A stretch of DNA of 64,000 bases from NCBI GenBank assembly GCA_963682175.1, contig OY821786.1, positions 36,573,501-36,637,500 on the forward strand, in the 5' to 3' direction. The notes under the pieces were generated by a model. The model was not told the origin of the DNA. It searched no databases and was given only the letters and a program-made list of their open reading frames with translations. Shown one piece after another: positions 12,355-23,772 of this stretch. Position 1 is the stretch's first letter. Every line of letters begins with the position of its first letter. The DNA comes from Triglochin maritima (lineage: Eukaryota > Streptophyta > Magnoliopsida > Alismatales > Juncaginaceae). The position numbers and the translations under genes are program-made.

Positions 12355-13700
12355 CACGAAAATGTCTGGCGAGGTAACGGAGACGGATTTTTTTCCCGAC
12401 TCGGGCGTCTTAGCGAGGCGCCTCCCCTAACGTGGAGGTGTCTGGCACAGACGCCCCATTTTTTATAGTTTTTTTAAATTTTCTGTTAAATTAATTTTTT
12501 TCAAGTTCCGTTGCAAGATTTCGGTGGTGATGAAGTAGATTACAGTGAGCCTTTTGATGATAAATAAATATTTACAACAATCGAAAAAGCTTGTAAACGG
12601 ACGAAACAAGTTGCAATAGGAGTTAGATTTTTTTTGTTATATCATCATACAAACCAAAAGCAGATAACCGGATGGATTATTACCTGAGATGTGATCGTAG
12701 ACATTAAATGAGTTCTCGTGATGTTAGTATTGCACTACGAAACAACACGAAAAGAAAAGGTTGCGGTTGTCTTTTTTGGTAAAAGTTGTCGAGCGACGGG
12801 ATCGTGATGGATGAGTCGTTGTTTCTAATAGCACATATGAGCAGCACAACCACACACTTGCAGTTTATTCAGAAGGTCACCTACAGGTCAGCGGGCTTAG
12901 TGCTGGGGTCAAGCAAATTGTTCGTGATATGACTGAGGCACAAACAAAATCACGTAACATTTTGTTGATAGTAAATGAGAAATTCCCGGAGGATAACTCA
13001 ATCAAAGACACGTTTATAACTTCAGATAGTACATGAGGATGACGAAATCTGAACACAGGAATCCCGCTCAGCAGTTTCTCAGTCAGGCAGTGCAGTATAA
13101 CTATTTCCATTGGATTGTAGCAGATGAACAAACTAATGTCCTCACTCACGCATTTTTGGCACATCCGACTTCAGTTCAGTTGTTGCGTACATACTCTTTC
13201 GTAATCTGCATGGATTCAACTAATTATTAACTTAATAATCAATTTATTTAGCAATTATCACAATTTATAATCAATAATCCTTTACTAAAATCCTCAACAA
13301 CTAATTATTAACTTAATAATCAATTTATTTAGTAATTATCACAATTTATAATCAATAAATGATTTACTAAAGTAATTAAATTAATTATTAACATAATATT
13401 CAATTTATTTTGCAAGTATCACAATTTAATAATTTATAATCAATTTAAATAATTAAAAAAATAAAAAATAAAAAATGGGGCGTCTACCGGAGATACCCCA
13501 TCCTTCGGGGAGGCGTCTTTCGGAGCCGCCGCCACTTTGGGGGAGGCTGCTCCGGCAGACGCCTCCCATTACGGTCGGGCGTCCGCGAGAGACGCTCGAC
13601 CCAAAATATTTTAAAAAAAACTAAACTAAACAAGACAATTTACCAGATTTGGGTAATCTGGGGCGTCTGCTGGTTTTTTTACGGCATCCGAGACATTATT
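12355..13700 (+). mobile_element. Decayed Mutator-like (MULE) element
   Basis: GC-rich arms full of GGCGTCT-type motifs lie at 12355-12480 and 13470-13700 and are inverted relative to each other; CAGACGCCCCATTTTTTAT on the left has a close inverted counterpart on the right. The middle carries transposase remains. Reading from about 12860, GLSAGVKQIVRDMTEAQ and SRNILLIVNEKFPED resemble the FAR1/MULE region before the DDE core. At 13070-13228, YNYFHWIVADEQTNVL and LLRTYSFVICMDSTNY match the hallmark around the first catalytic Asp (usually LLxxYPxVLxMDxTYKTN). The frame is interrupted, so the element is inactive. Exact ends and target duplication could not be fixed. Confidence 0.65.
13219..13445. 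repeat. AT-rich tandem repeat, ~80-bp unit, about 3 copies
   Basis: The segment starting TAATTATTAACTTAATAATC recurs at 13221, 13302 and, diverged, at 13382, a period of 80-81 bases. It lies inside the MULE-type element, directly after the transposase relic. Confidence 0.75.
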
Positions 13701-14847
13701 TCTGGTGAATATAAGAGAAATATGAAGAGAGAGTGGTGTTAGGAGAGTGAAATGAAGAGTTATATAAGTAGGAAACTACCATAAATAATATTTACAAATA
13801 ATATCAATTTTCCTGAAATGACAATTAATGTATTCGGTTTTTTTCTTTTCCTGGGACTTGCACTAATAACATAATATTGGTCAAAGGGAAACTAATTTAA
13901 TTTGGTTTTTATTTTCGGTTGTTTTCTCTTTGACCGCATAATTCATTTTCGAATGGTTTCCTGTGTACAAACACTCCCTAGATAACCATCGTGTTGCACT
14001 GGTGCAAGAAAGACGAACACAAACATGTACCACATAAATCGCCGGAAAACTACTTTAATCGTCCGTACAGATTACCATTTTTCCCTTCTACCTTTCACTT
14101 TAATCCAATCGCCCGTAAATATTATTTGATATTACTTAAATCGCCTGTACAATCGAACAAGAGTTCTATAAATACAAATCTTTCGCTTTGACCTACAAAA
14201 TTCGATTTTATTAATATTTATAAAATTACAACATCCACAACCGATGCCCCCAATAAATTTGGCCAACAATCCAATCCCACCCGGTCCAACAAAAATATTT
14301 CAAATTTATTTTCACATTTATAAAATTCCAAAACAAAGGTCCAACAAACTAGTCCGACACATGGTTTAAGAAATCGGTCTGTCCAATCAGTTGGGTTTAA
14401 TTGTTAAGCTTAACTAAGTTCTCACCGTACAATGCACATACATGTCCCCAACTTTAAATAACTTGAAGTAGATTAAAGACACTAAACCAACATTTGTTGG
14501 AGTCAAATTTACAATACTAGTTTGAGTCAAGTAGTATAGAGTCTGTAGTCCATAGAAAGTCATTTCATAAGCAACCACCCACACCTACGATCCACATGAC
14601 GTAGACTAGTAACTAGTTGGAACTTAGGAACCAAACCCACTTAATTTACTCTCACTAATTACTAATTACTAATTACTAATTACAACACTCAACTTAGAGG
14701 AAAATTGACGCGACGGAAATAGAAATTAAGAAGTCCAAAAGTTACCCGGACACTGTTGGTGACGAACTTATCTCGCAAACACAAACACTTGTCCATCTCC
14801 TTTCTTTCTGGCATCTCCAAATCCAAAAAAAAGAAAGATCTAAAACC
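13701..14847. other. 5' flank of mTERF gene 2, part of a tandem duplication
   Basis: The stretch 14200-14660 resembles 17515-18350 upstream of mTERF gene 3, including TTTATAAAATTAC, GTTAAGCTTAAC and TCACTAATTA segments. It therefore belongs to the duplicated unit that carries the mTERF genes. No other gene was seen. Confidence 0.55.
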
Positions 14848-14858
14848 TTAAACCCTAG
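14848..14858 (+). promoter_or_regulatory. Telo-box-like motif upstream of mTERF gene 2
   Basis: TTAAACCCTAGA lies about 100 bases before the ATG at 14959, at the same place as the longer telomere-like runs before the paralogues. Confidence 0.45.
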
Positions 14859-14958
14859 ACGTCGAAATCCGACGACTGGAACAAAAAATCTCCAACGCCT
14901 CCAATCCATCCTACTTCTTTGGGTAAGTACTCTATCTCTCCCTGAACTATAAGTACAA

Positions 14959-16068
14959 ATGCTTTCTTTCATCTCCAAATTCGGTAGCCGTAGAAACCAA
15001 ACCGGATTCAACCACAAAGCCACTTTTACGCCTCAAAACCCATTTCTAATCCGACCCATCTCGTCAAACTCCCACCTTTCGACGTCCCAAAGCGATAATT
15101 TGGTGTCGGAAGTCCTCAGAGAGTACGGTTTCACCGACTCCAACATCGCGGCCACCGTGGGACGGATGCCGGCGCTGCTTTCGTACCACCCGGATAAGAA
15201 TTTAAGGCCAAAGATGGATTTTTTGAAGAAAAATGTCGGTTTAAGCGGCGCATCGTTGGTTGGAATCGTGGTCATGTATCCGTGGTTCCTCATGTCGAGT
15301 CTCGAGAATGCATTGATCCCGGCATTGGAGATCCTCATGGGGCTCTTGAACTCTAAGGAGAATCTCTTATTTGCCCTCAAGCGTCGCCCATCCTTGCTAC
15401 GTATTCCAACAGCTAAATTGGTTTCCACCAATATGGAGTTTCTTAAGTTTCAGGGCATTCCGGCATTGAATGCTTGCAAGCTCTTGGTCAAGCAACCTCG
15501 GTCGTTAATGGTGGATCCCGAGCATTTAGCCCAAGTTGTCAAAGATCTTAAGTCATCCGGTATGAATTCATCCAGTTTGATGTTCATCTATGCTCTCCAA
15601 GTCAAGTTCTCAATGAAACCAGCGATATGGGACAAGAAGGTCGCGCTCTACAAGGAGTTTGGGTGGTCCGACTCCGAAATTCAATTGACTTTCAAGAAGT
15701 GGCCATATACACTTGCATTCTCTACCGAGAAGATCCATAAGAATTTGGATTTCTTCATGAACAAGCTGAAGATGAGTCCGGCTTCATTAATTACTTACCC
15801 TATTTTGCTCTCTTCTAGTTTGGAGAAGAGACTCATTCCGAGGTGCGCAGTCTTGTGGATTTTAATTACCAATGGTGTTTTACGAAAGGAAATGAACATC
15901 GCTTCAGCATTGACAAAAGTTTCTGCTAAATTTGAGGAGAATTATGTCAGCAAGTACGAGAAGATGGTGCCTGCGGTTTTGAAGGCGTACGAAGGGAAGA
16001 TGAAATTCGTAGGTTTCGATAATATGCAACTAGTGATGCCTGAAAAGAATGAAAGGTCAGATCACTAA
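14959..16068 (+). CDS. mTERF family protein, copy 2 (369 aa)
   Basis: Intact intronless gene. The start MLSFISKFGSRRNQT is shared with copy 1, but five or six residues (the LTFPLQ segment) of the leader are missing here. Motif prolines recur in RMPALLSY, MYPWFLMS, RRPSLLRI, KQPRSLMV, KWPYTLAF and TYPILLSS, so the mTERF fold looks complete. The C-terminus (MPEKNERSDH) differs from the lysine-rich ends of its paralogues. The leader has the same donor-like GGTAAGTA and the same bases just before the ATG as copy 1, which suggests these two are close tandem relatives. Role inferred: organelle nucleic-acid binding; the specific target is unknown. Confidence 0.92.
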   Translation: MLSFISKFGSRRNQTGFNHKATFTPQNPFLIRPISSNSHLSTSQSDNLVSEVLREYGFTDSNIAATVGRMPALLSYHPDKNLRPKMDFLKKNVGLSGASLVGIVVMYPWFLMSSLENALIPALEILMGLLNSKENLLFALKRRPSLLRIPTAKLVSTNMEFLKFQGIPALNACKLLVKQPRSLMVDPEHLAQVVKDLKSSGMNSSSLMFIYALQVKFSMKPAIWDKKVALYKEFGWSDSEIQLTFKKWPYTLAFSTEKIHKNLDFFMNKLKMSPASLITYPILLSSSLEKRLIPRCAVLWILITNGVLRKEMNIASALTKVSAKFEENYVSKYEKMVPAVLKAYEGKMKFVGFDNMQLVMPEKNERSDH

Positions 16069-18454
16069 TCTCAGTTGTTACATTTGATATTTCGGTGCTC
16101 TATTGGCTTCTGATATTGCTCTGTTTGTCGAATTAACTGCTGCAGTAAACATGATATTACTAACTAAACTGAGGGAATTTTCATGTAAATGACTCAATCA
16201 AGAATGTATGGTGAGTTTCAATGTATACACACTAACTTGTGTTGTCATACATTTACATGGATGAATTATTTCTCACTATTTCAAGCAATTGAAATGAAAA
16301 GGGTATATGAGTCTACGACAAATTTTGTTCATCCTTTTGATTCTCAACGCATTGCTCTGCCGAATTCCTGCTCTTGCAGCCTTACAATTACCCCTTGAAG
16401 TAGGAACTTTAAAAAATTTGTTTTGCCTTTGGCAGCCATCTTTCTAACTTTCCACACATGTTCTATCTCATGTATTCCCTTTCAGCAGTAACCTGAAAAG
16501 GAGCTAATTTAATTGTAGAAATTACAGGGTCGCATTGTGATTCATAACTGACATTTATTCCAGTTTCTTATACTGAAAAGAACAATGACAATGTCTTGCT
16601 TTCAGTTTATATGAATACCTTTTTAGTTGATGTCTGAAACTGAAAGTTCATGTATGAATTGAAGGTATGGTGTAATGTACCATAGGTATCATAAATGGAA
16701 CATATATTTATCAACATTCAATTATGCTTTATTGTCCTTAATTATTCCTTTTTTTGAGTAGTTGACAATTGGACATGACCTGGTTCTCAAATGCTACGTC
16801 AAATCGACTAAATATTTCACCAAGAGTATTTGTTTTGAACCATGTTATTTTGTTAAAGTTTAAGAGTTACTTTTAATTCCTTCACCAAATGAGTTATAAA
16901 CATTATCATCGAACTTCATCAGGATCATAATAAGATAGAAGTCTAAACAAGAAGCCGAGTTTACTCCAACTGATTATGACGTCAACATATCATGCATAAA
17001 GAGTAATTAACGCCCCTTCAATCGTAATAATTTACTAGGACTGTCATCGGGTATCTTTACTAAAAAGGTTATTGTTGAAATTTGATTTTCCCGTCCATAT
17101 TCCCCCGAAACATGAGTGATGTTTTACCTAACGCCTCATTACTCATCATCACCAACCCCTCCCAAATGACCAAATTCTACACTCTACCTTGACAATGGTC
17201 GGAGAGAAATTGGACCCGAAGAAGGGATGGAGAAAAGTAAAGGTAGAACAAGGGTTGTGTTTTGAAGGATGAAGAAGGTGAAAGGACAAGAAGGATATTA
17301 GTGTAATTTATGTGTGATTAGACCTTTCACTTTTCGGTGTCGCATTTTCTCACCCAAATGCTTAATAACATCTCTTCACCAAACCAGTTTCAAAACATCA
17401 AATCACGTAATCAGTTTCTCAAAGAAATTGATTTCCAAAACCAACCATCCAAACATGACATACATATTTTCTAACACTAAGTTCACGATCAAATAACAAT
17501 TCTATAAATTCAAAATTGTTCTATGTGACGAAAAACATTTTGATTTCATTTTAGTATTTATAAAATTACCAAATCCCAAATCAATGGTCCAACCAACTAG
17601 TCCAACGTCCAGCTCAATTTGATCCAACTTGAACCAGTTCGGCTCAGTTCGGCTCAGACTCCTGTCGTTGAACCAATTCAACTTGGTCCGACTTGATTCA
17701 CAATGGCTCAATTTGGCTCAAAGACTCCTCTGATTTTCCAATATTTTCAAACGTTCTGATCTAGGATTGTCAAATTTGCTTGAAAAAATCTCGAGTTCAA
17801 TTTAGCTTGATAACGAAAGATTTTTAATGAAAAATAAAAAAATTATTCCAACTTGTTCGGTAAACATGTTTGTTTGAACTAAAAAAAAATTAAAGCTCAA
17901 CTTGAAGTCTCCACTTGAGTTTTATTAGTGTTCAATTTACATTTATTATTTTGTATTTAGTAATAATATATATTAATACTTGTTGTTCAAAATTTTATTA
18001 TATCTAATTTGACCAACTTACGTTAAACGGTTTCTCAAAAAAAAATAAATGGAACACCGAGTGCGAATAAGTGTCTTCCTCCGTTGTCGGCTTTGCCGAA
18101 GTGATGTTAAGCTTAACTTAGTTCTCTAGTCGAGATAAAAGTCCAATTTAATGAAGTCAGAGCGTATTTAAGGTTGACTTGAACTTGATTAAAGTTGACT
18201 ACATTAAACAATTCAAATACCATAGAAATCACAATTTCTTAAGACAACTGACAGATTAACGTTTCTGTCATCATTTGTTGGATTCAAATTTCAAATATTA
18301 GTTGGAGTCAACCATTTAATTTGATCTCACTAATTAGTAATTAATTACAACACTTGTTAACAACAAGAGGGGCAGACAGTAGTACTTCTGTCATACAACA
18401 ACACTCACATTCTTTCTCGCCTTCTTTCTCACATTTCCAAATCCATAAAATCCC
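16069..18454. other. Spacer between mTERF genes 2 and 3
   Basis: No gene recognised. From about 17515 onward it repeats the upstream flank of mTERF gene 2. A short run of GTTCGGCTCA-type repeats lies at about 17635-17665. Confidence 0.5.
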
Positions 18455-18484
18455 AAAACCCTAAACCCTAACCCTAACCCTAGA
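18455..18484 (+). promoter_or_regulatory. Telo-box array upstream of mTERF gene 3
   Basis: Four nearly perfect telomere-type units (AAACCCTA, ACCCTA) occur in a row about 120 bases before the ATG at 18601. A (CTT)n run follows at about 18528-18556 in the leader. Confidence 0.55.
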
Positions 18485-18600
18485 CGACGGAATCCTACAT
18501 TCGGAAGAAGAAATCACCAATCCATCCTTCTTCTTCTTCTTCTTCTTCTTCTTCTTCTGGTAAGCATGATTCTCTCTATCTCTCTCTCCCTAAACTAAAA

Positions 18601-19716
18601 ATGCTCGCTTTCGTTTCCAAATTCGGTAGCCGTAGAAACCAAACCCTAATTTTTCCACTCGAATTCAACCCCAAAACCACTTTTCCGCCTCAAAACCCAT
18701 TTCTAATCCGACCCATCTCGTCAAAATCCTACCTTTTGAACCCCGGAAACGGCAATTCGGTGTCCTCAGTCCTCAGAGACTACGGTTTAACCGACTCCAA
18801 CATCACGACTGTCGTGGGTCGGATGCCGAGGCTGCTCTCGTACCATCCGGATCGCAACATAAGACCGAAACTGCAATTTTTGCAGAAAGATGTCGGTTTA
18901 AGTGGCACGTCGTTGGTCCGATTGGTGGTCTTGTATCCGTGGTTCTTCTCGGGGAGCCTAAAGAAGGCAATGGTTCCAGCTTTGGAGATTCTCATGCGGT
19001 TCTTGAACTCTAAAGAGGATGTTTTATCTGCCCTCAACCGTAGCCAGGAATTGCTTGAGCTTAGGAAAACTAAGTTTCTTTCGACCAATATGGAGTTTCT
19101 TAGGTCTCAGGGCGTTCCCGATTCCAATGCTCGCAAGCTCTTGATTAACCAACCCATGGCGCTGATTGTGAGTCCCAAGCAATTCGTCAAAGCGGCTGAA
19201 TATCTTAAGTTGGCTGGAATGAATGTGACTAGTTTGATGTTCCTCTATGCTCTCAAAGTCAAGGTCACAATGAGTGCAGGTTTATGGGAAAAGAAGGTTG
19301 CGGTCTTCAAGGAGTTTGGGTGGTCCGAGTTGGAAATCCAATTGGTTTTCAAGAAGTGGCCGTGTGTACTTGCATTTTCTACCGTGAAGATTCACGAAAA
19401 ATTGAATTTTGCGGTGGGCAAGCTGAAGATGAGTCCACAATCTTTATCTGCCTACCCTATTTTACTCTCTTCTAGTTTGGAGAAGAGACTCATTCCGAGG
19501 TGTGCTGTGTTGGAGCTTTTGATTTCTAACAGCATTGTGGATAAGGAAATGAACATCCTCGTTGTGTTGTCGAAAGGTGCTGCTAGATTCGAGAAGGAAT
19601 ATGTCAGAAAGTACGAGAAGGAGTTGCCCGCAGTTTTGGATGCTTATGATGGGAAGATACAATTTGTAGGTTTCGACAATGTCAAGTGCATGGTGTCTAG
19701 AAACAGAAGCAGGTGA
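18601..19716 (+). CDS. mTERF family protein, copy 3 (371 aa)
   Basis: Intact intronless gene of 371 codons. It starts MLAFVSKFGSRRNQT and has the same leader composition as the other copies. Segment LLNPGNGNSVSSVLRDYG is shared with the minus-strand copy at 23773-24879, whereas the body is closer to the other plus-strand copies, so the family looks mosaic. Motif prolines occur in RMPRLLSY, LYPWFFSG, NQPMALIV, KWPCVLAF and AYPILLSS; the third motif has RSQELLEL in place of the usual P. The stop codon lies inside a donor-like sequence (GCAGGTGAGA), as in copy 5. Predicted organelle nucleic-acid-binding protein. Confidence 0.92.
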   Translation: MLAFVSKFGSRRNQTLIFPLEFNPKTTFPPQNPFLIRPISSKSYLLNPGNGNSVSSVLRDYGLTDSNITTVVGRMPRLLSYHPDRNIRPKLQFLQKDVGLSGTSLVRLVVLYPWFFSGSLKKAMVPALEILMRFLNSKEDVLSALNRSQELLELRKTKFLSTNMEFLRSQGVPDSNARKLLINQPMALIVSPKQFVKAAEYLKLAGMNVTSLMFLYALKVKVTMSAGLWEKKVAVFKEFGWSELEIQLVFKKWPCVLAFSTVKIHEKLNFAVGKLKMSPQSLSAYPILLSSSLEKRLIPRCAVLELLISNSIVDKEMNILVVLSKGAARFEKEYVRKYEKELPAVLDAYDGKIQFVGFDNVKCMVSRNRSR

Positions 19717-21817
19717 GAATTCTATTCTCCATTGTTAAGTCAATTTTGTGTCTGCGACGAAAGACTTGTGTTGGTATGATGTATAATGAGAAGACTTGAC
19801 TGTTAATTGTTTACCTCATGAAGTAACTGCCCAATCTGTGTTAATTTTTCAGCAGATGATGGGAGCAATTTTCTGACATACTATTTGATATTTTGATGTA
19901 ACTATTTGGTTACAAATTTTTAATTTTCTGACATACTATTTGACATACCAGCTTTCTTTTTTTAATTTTTTTGTCGAGATTGTAGGAGTCGGTTACAAAT
20001 TGGTGTGACTATTTGATATTAGTTTCGATACTTTCTTGCTAAATGTATTAGATGTGTGTGAAAGAAAAATATATTTATGGACATATTTTGTGTTGCTTTG
20101 GTAGAAGTCCTAAATGCAAATGCAATGTTGGCATATTTTATGTTGAAATTTAAAGTGATCAGTCTGAAGTCAGAGATGGTACTAATCCAATTTGAAATGT
20201 CACTAGCAAGTTTGATTTAAGCTCAAGACGAGCAAAAGATAATTTAAGTGATAGAAGACTGACATTGGAAGGAGACTTTTATAAGGTTCGATTCTCACTT
20301 TTAATTACTTTTTTGAGATGATGCTGATTTTATACCAAATTAAGTGTTGGGGCGAACTGAGCTTATCTTGCTATTTTTCTGTAGATGTAATTTGAGAGAA
20401 AATCTATAATACTCATAACAAGACAAACATACAACGAGATGTTAATTGATGTCTACAGGGGAGTGAGTTTTTTTATTTTCTTTAGTAGCAAATTTAAAGC
20501 ATTATTTGTTTGGTCCACTTTACTGCTTAGGAAACAAAACAATCTTTGACTTGAGAGAAAAGGTTATCCAATGTTGCGACTATCAATCGACAATTGATAC
20601 CTAAACTCCAATCACAACTGACCACGCTAATTACAAAACTAATCTGAACCACACTGATGGAGAGAAAGATAAGTTGAGACAGCTAAACTATTCACTTGGA
20701 CTTTCCTCGACCAAAGTTAATTTTTCAGCAGATGATGGGAGCAATTTTTTGACATACCTTGCTCATTTTTTAATTTTTTTTGTCGAGATAGTAGGAGTCA
20801 GATACAAATTTGGTGTAAATATTTGATTTTAGTTTCTATACTTTCTTGGTAAATGTATTAGATGTCCGCGGTAGATGAAATATTTAGACATATTTTGTGT
20901 TGCTTTGGTAGAAGTCCTAAATGTAAATGCAATGCTGTCATATTTACTTTGCGTCACTTATCTGCTTAAGAAATATTGATTTTCCTAAGCTATTCGAATT
21001 TAAGTTAAGTACTTTAGTCAACCTGAATCAAGTTCAAGTCAACCTTAAATAGACTTCAGCTTCGAAAATTAATTTGGTAAAGGAAAGCTCCATCGGTAAA
21101 ATGACTGGTCAAATTGTTACCACCAAAATGTCGGGTTTGCTCATTTGCCACTACTCTTTTTTCAATTTATTTATTTAAGGAATATATACCTATTTAACTA
21201 AAACCATCATTCATTTACTTGTTGGATCGAATAGCCGAGCTAACGTGAAATCATCATATGATTATCCTATTGCGCCGAAACAGGAGACATTTATTGAGTG
21301 CTCGTCCTTCCATTATAGGTTATATAATTAAAAAAAACAAAATCAAAGTTTTCTTAGTTCCATGTTTTAGGAAATAATACTATTATCTGTTTAATTATTA
21401 AAAAAACTATTTACATAAAAGGATGGTACAATATTGTTCCCAGATAAACAAGTCTCCTTTTAAGTTTTACCTGTATATCAGCTGATCAGTATCATCATCA
21501 AATTGGAAACTAGATGACTATCATGCTGCATTGCAGCAAGAAAGTCTGACATGAACATATTACCTAAAAGAAATCTTAAGAACTAAATGTTTCCATCAAT
21601 ATCATCTAGAACAACAAAGATGTAAAAATATTCCATGTGTTAACTTCTAAACCCAAGTCCACTTCGGTTCTCATTGTTGTAGACCTGAGTAGACGTATCA
21701 AGTCAGTTAGCTATAGTATTTGTAACTTGGTGTAACATAAATTACATCACTCCTAAACAGAAACAACTAACTCCCATACGACAGAATAAAATGGCTGAAG
21801 TTAGGCAATGTCACATT
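19717..21817. other. Spacer with a duplicated 3'-flank segment
   Basis: The segment 19840-20140 (begins GTTAATTTTTCAGCAGATGA) recurs at 20715-20945, including TTTTGTGTTGCTTTGGTAGA and a following CTAAATG segment. This is a direct duplication of the mTERF gene 3 3' flank about 0.85 kb apart. No gene was seen otherwise. Confidence 0.6.
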
Positions 21818-21996
21818 TCATTCAATGTTATCAAAACCTACTAACTCAAGCTTCCCTTCATAAGCCTTCAAAACTGCGGGCAACTCCTTCTCATACCTTC
21901 TGACGTATTGCTTCTCGAAACTAGCAGAGCTTCTCCTCAACACCACAGGGATGCTCATTCTTTTTTTACAACACCATTGGAAACGAAAACGAGCAT
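21818..21996 (-). pseudogene. mTERF relic with large internal deletion
   Basis: Read on the minus strand, the first seven codons of an mTERF gene (MLVFVSN) run straight into the C-terminal part. The middle ~300 codons are missing. After the junction the frame is broken within a run of seven A. In the restored-looking frame the remains correspond to the last ~55 residues of the intact copies (YEKELPAVLKAYEGK, VGFDN). Upstream of the ATG the leader still has the donor-like TGGTAAGCA, a (GA)n run at about 22013-22036 and the AACCCTAG motif. It is a dead copy of the family. Confidence 0.85.
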
Positions 21997-22009
21997 TTTT
22001 AGTTTTCGT

Positions 22010-22040
<31 letters not shown>

Positions 22041-22224
22041 TGCTTACCAGTAGAAGAAGGGATCGGAGATTTCTTTCTCCGATGGTCAGATTTTGACGTC
22101 TAGGGTTACGTAACGGACGAGAGTCAGAGAGCTGAATGTATGAAATAGGGTTACAATTGCCTCTCTGCTCATGTATATCTCCTTTCTTTATTTTCTCATT
22201 CCAAGCTAAAAACATCAAAGCCAC

Positions 22225-23165
22225 CAAATTGCAGCCACTGAAATCACTTCATGGAAACACAAATTTCTCCACTGAAAATAATCATTTACTAAAAATAATT
22301 TGAAGTCAAACATACAATTCCACTCAGGCAAAGATATAAGTATACTTGATAGACCGGAAACAATGAGATTAGCATAGTTACAGAGTTACAAACTCGAATC
22401 AATATTAGCATATCTCATGTTCACACTTCACCCTACTCTTGACTCCTGCAGTCCTGCTCGTTAGTGTTGTGGTCATAAAGATCACTCCAACGAGGAACAA
22501 TGTTGGTATGGATTGGAAGCCATTCGAAATTTCCGACAAATTTCAACTATCCAAGAACAATCTCAGCCTTTTTCCCTAAAAAAATTGGTCATTAACTTTA
22601 TCTTTTAATTTATCATTTAAAAAAAATCTAAGAATAACTACACCATATTACAATGCATACATAGTTCAAGAAACGTGTGGAACAAAAAAGGCATTGTGAA
22701 AAGAAAAAAAGTTGCAGCAAATGGCGACAATGTGAATCATACGAGTGTAACAATCATGGGACTTCAAGTGCAGCATTTGTAACATTGTTCGGTGCCAAAA
22801 TATTGCCTAAAATGATCATATCATACATGAGAATTATGGAGTTGTTTTATCACATTCAATTAGTACAATCTGTACACCTACTATTATCTAGTCTAGTTTG
22901 ACAATAATTTCTTGATTGATCGACTTAGGCCATCAAAACTCTCATTATTTGTTATCTTGACACATTTTCCTGCTTGACAAAGAAGTATTAAAATACTTTG
23001 GTCTTCACTCTTTAGTTTGTTTATTATCATTTATTGAACTAAGGGTATGTTAAAATTCTTGCATTTGGTGTTCTGTGGGATAAACAGAACCAAGATAATG
23101 ATCACATTACTTCACCTTATGCAGACTAATCTAAAGGAGAGGAGTCATGTCCAATACTGCAAATT
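22225..23165 (-). pseudogene. Fragment of VTT/DedA gene 3' part, copy A
   Basis: Bases 22470-22570 match, inverted, the last coding exon of the intact gene at 40995-41132 (GATTGGAAG and GAACAATGTTG blocks), but stops break the frame. Flanks at 22225-22400 and 23040-23165 also match the 3' flank and intron of that gene. It lies directly upstream of the minus-strand mTERF relic and was probably carried along in the duplication. Confidence 0.7.
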
Positions 23166-23772
23166 TAAAGAGGGCAAATAAGAAAAATGATTTTCGAGAA
23201 ATGAGAAGAAGAAAAACAATAGTGATTATTTTCTCTACCCAAAGAAGATAAAAACACAAAAGTTGAGTTCTCCGTCTCAGATTTTCCTACTTCATGATGA
23301 AGAACAATATGTTAGACAAGCTCGATAAGTTTGATTTGTACAAGCTTTCAATCAGAAACCTGCAAGAAAGCTATGGAAGACCAATCTACAACCAAGAGAA
23401 CAACTGTCTTAGGTTATCAACGAAGGAACTAACCAATTGCTTACTCCAAAAGCAACTAACTGATTAGCAGTAATTAACCTGCAAAAGACTACAACTGGCC
23501 CCTACATTTTGAACATGAAAAGAGTTGCATACATGAGAATCCTCTCGACCTTATGCCATGTTTTAACTAACATGCTCCAGAACAATTTTTGGAATTGAAG
23601 AACTGACAAAACAAGTACCTCAGATTATTAGTCATATCACGAGTTCATTGCAGATGCAGCTCTTTAGTTCCAGAGACCAATTGAAGTGCATGTCAGTAAA
23701 CATCAATCATACTATACCAATCGAAGTCATCAGGAGGAACAAACACCAAATAACAACCACAGTACACTTGCC

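Noticed and set aside
20280..20300. GGTTCGATTCTC, like a tRNA T-arm
   Set aside because: No acceptor stem, D-arm or anticodon arm can be drawn around it.
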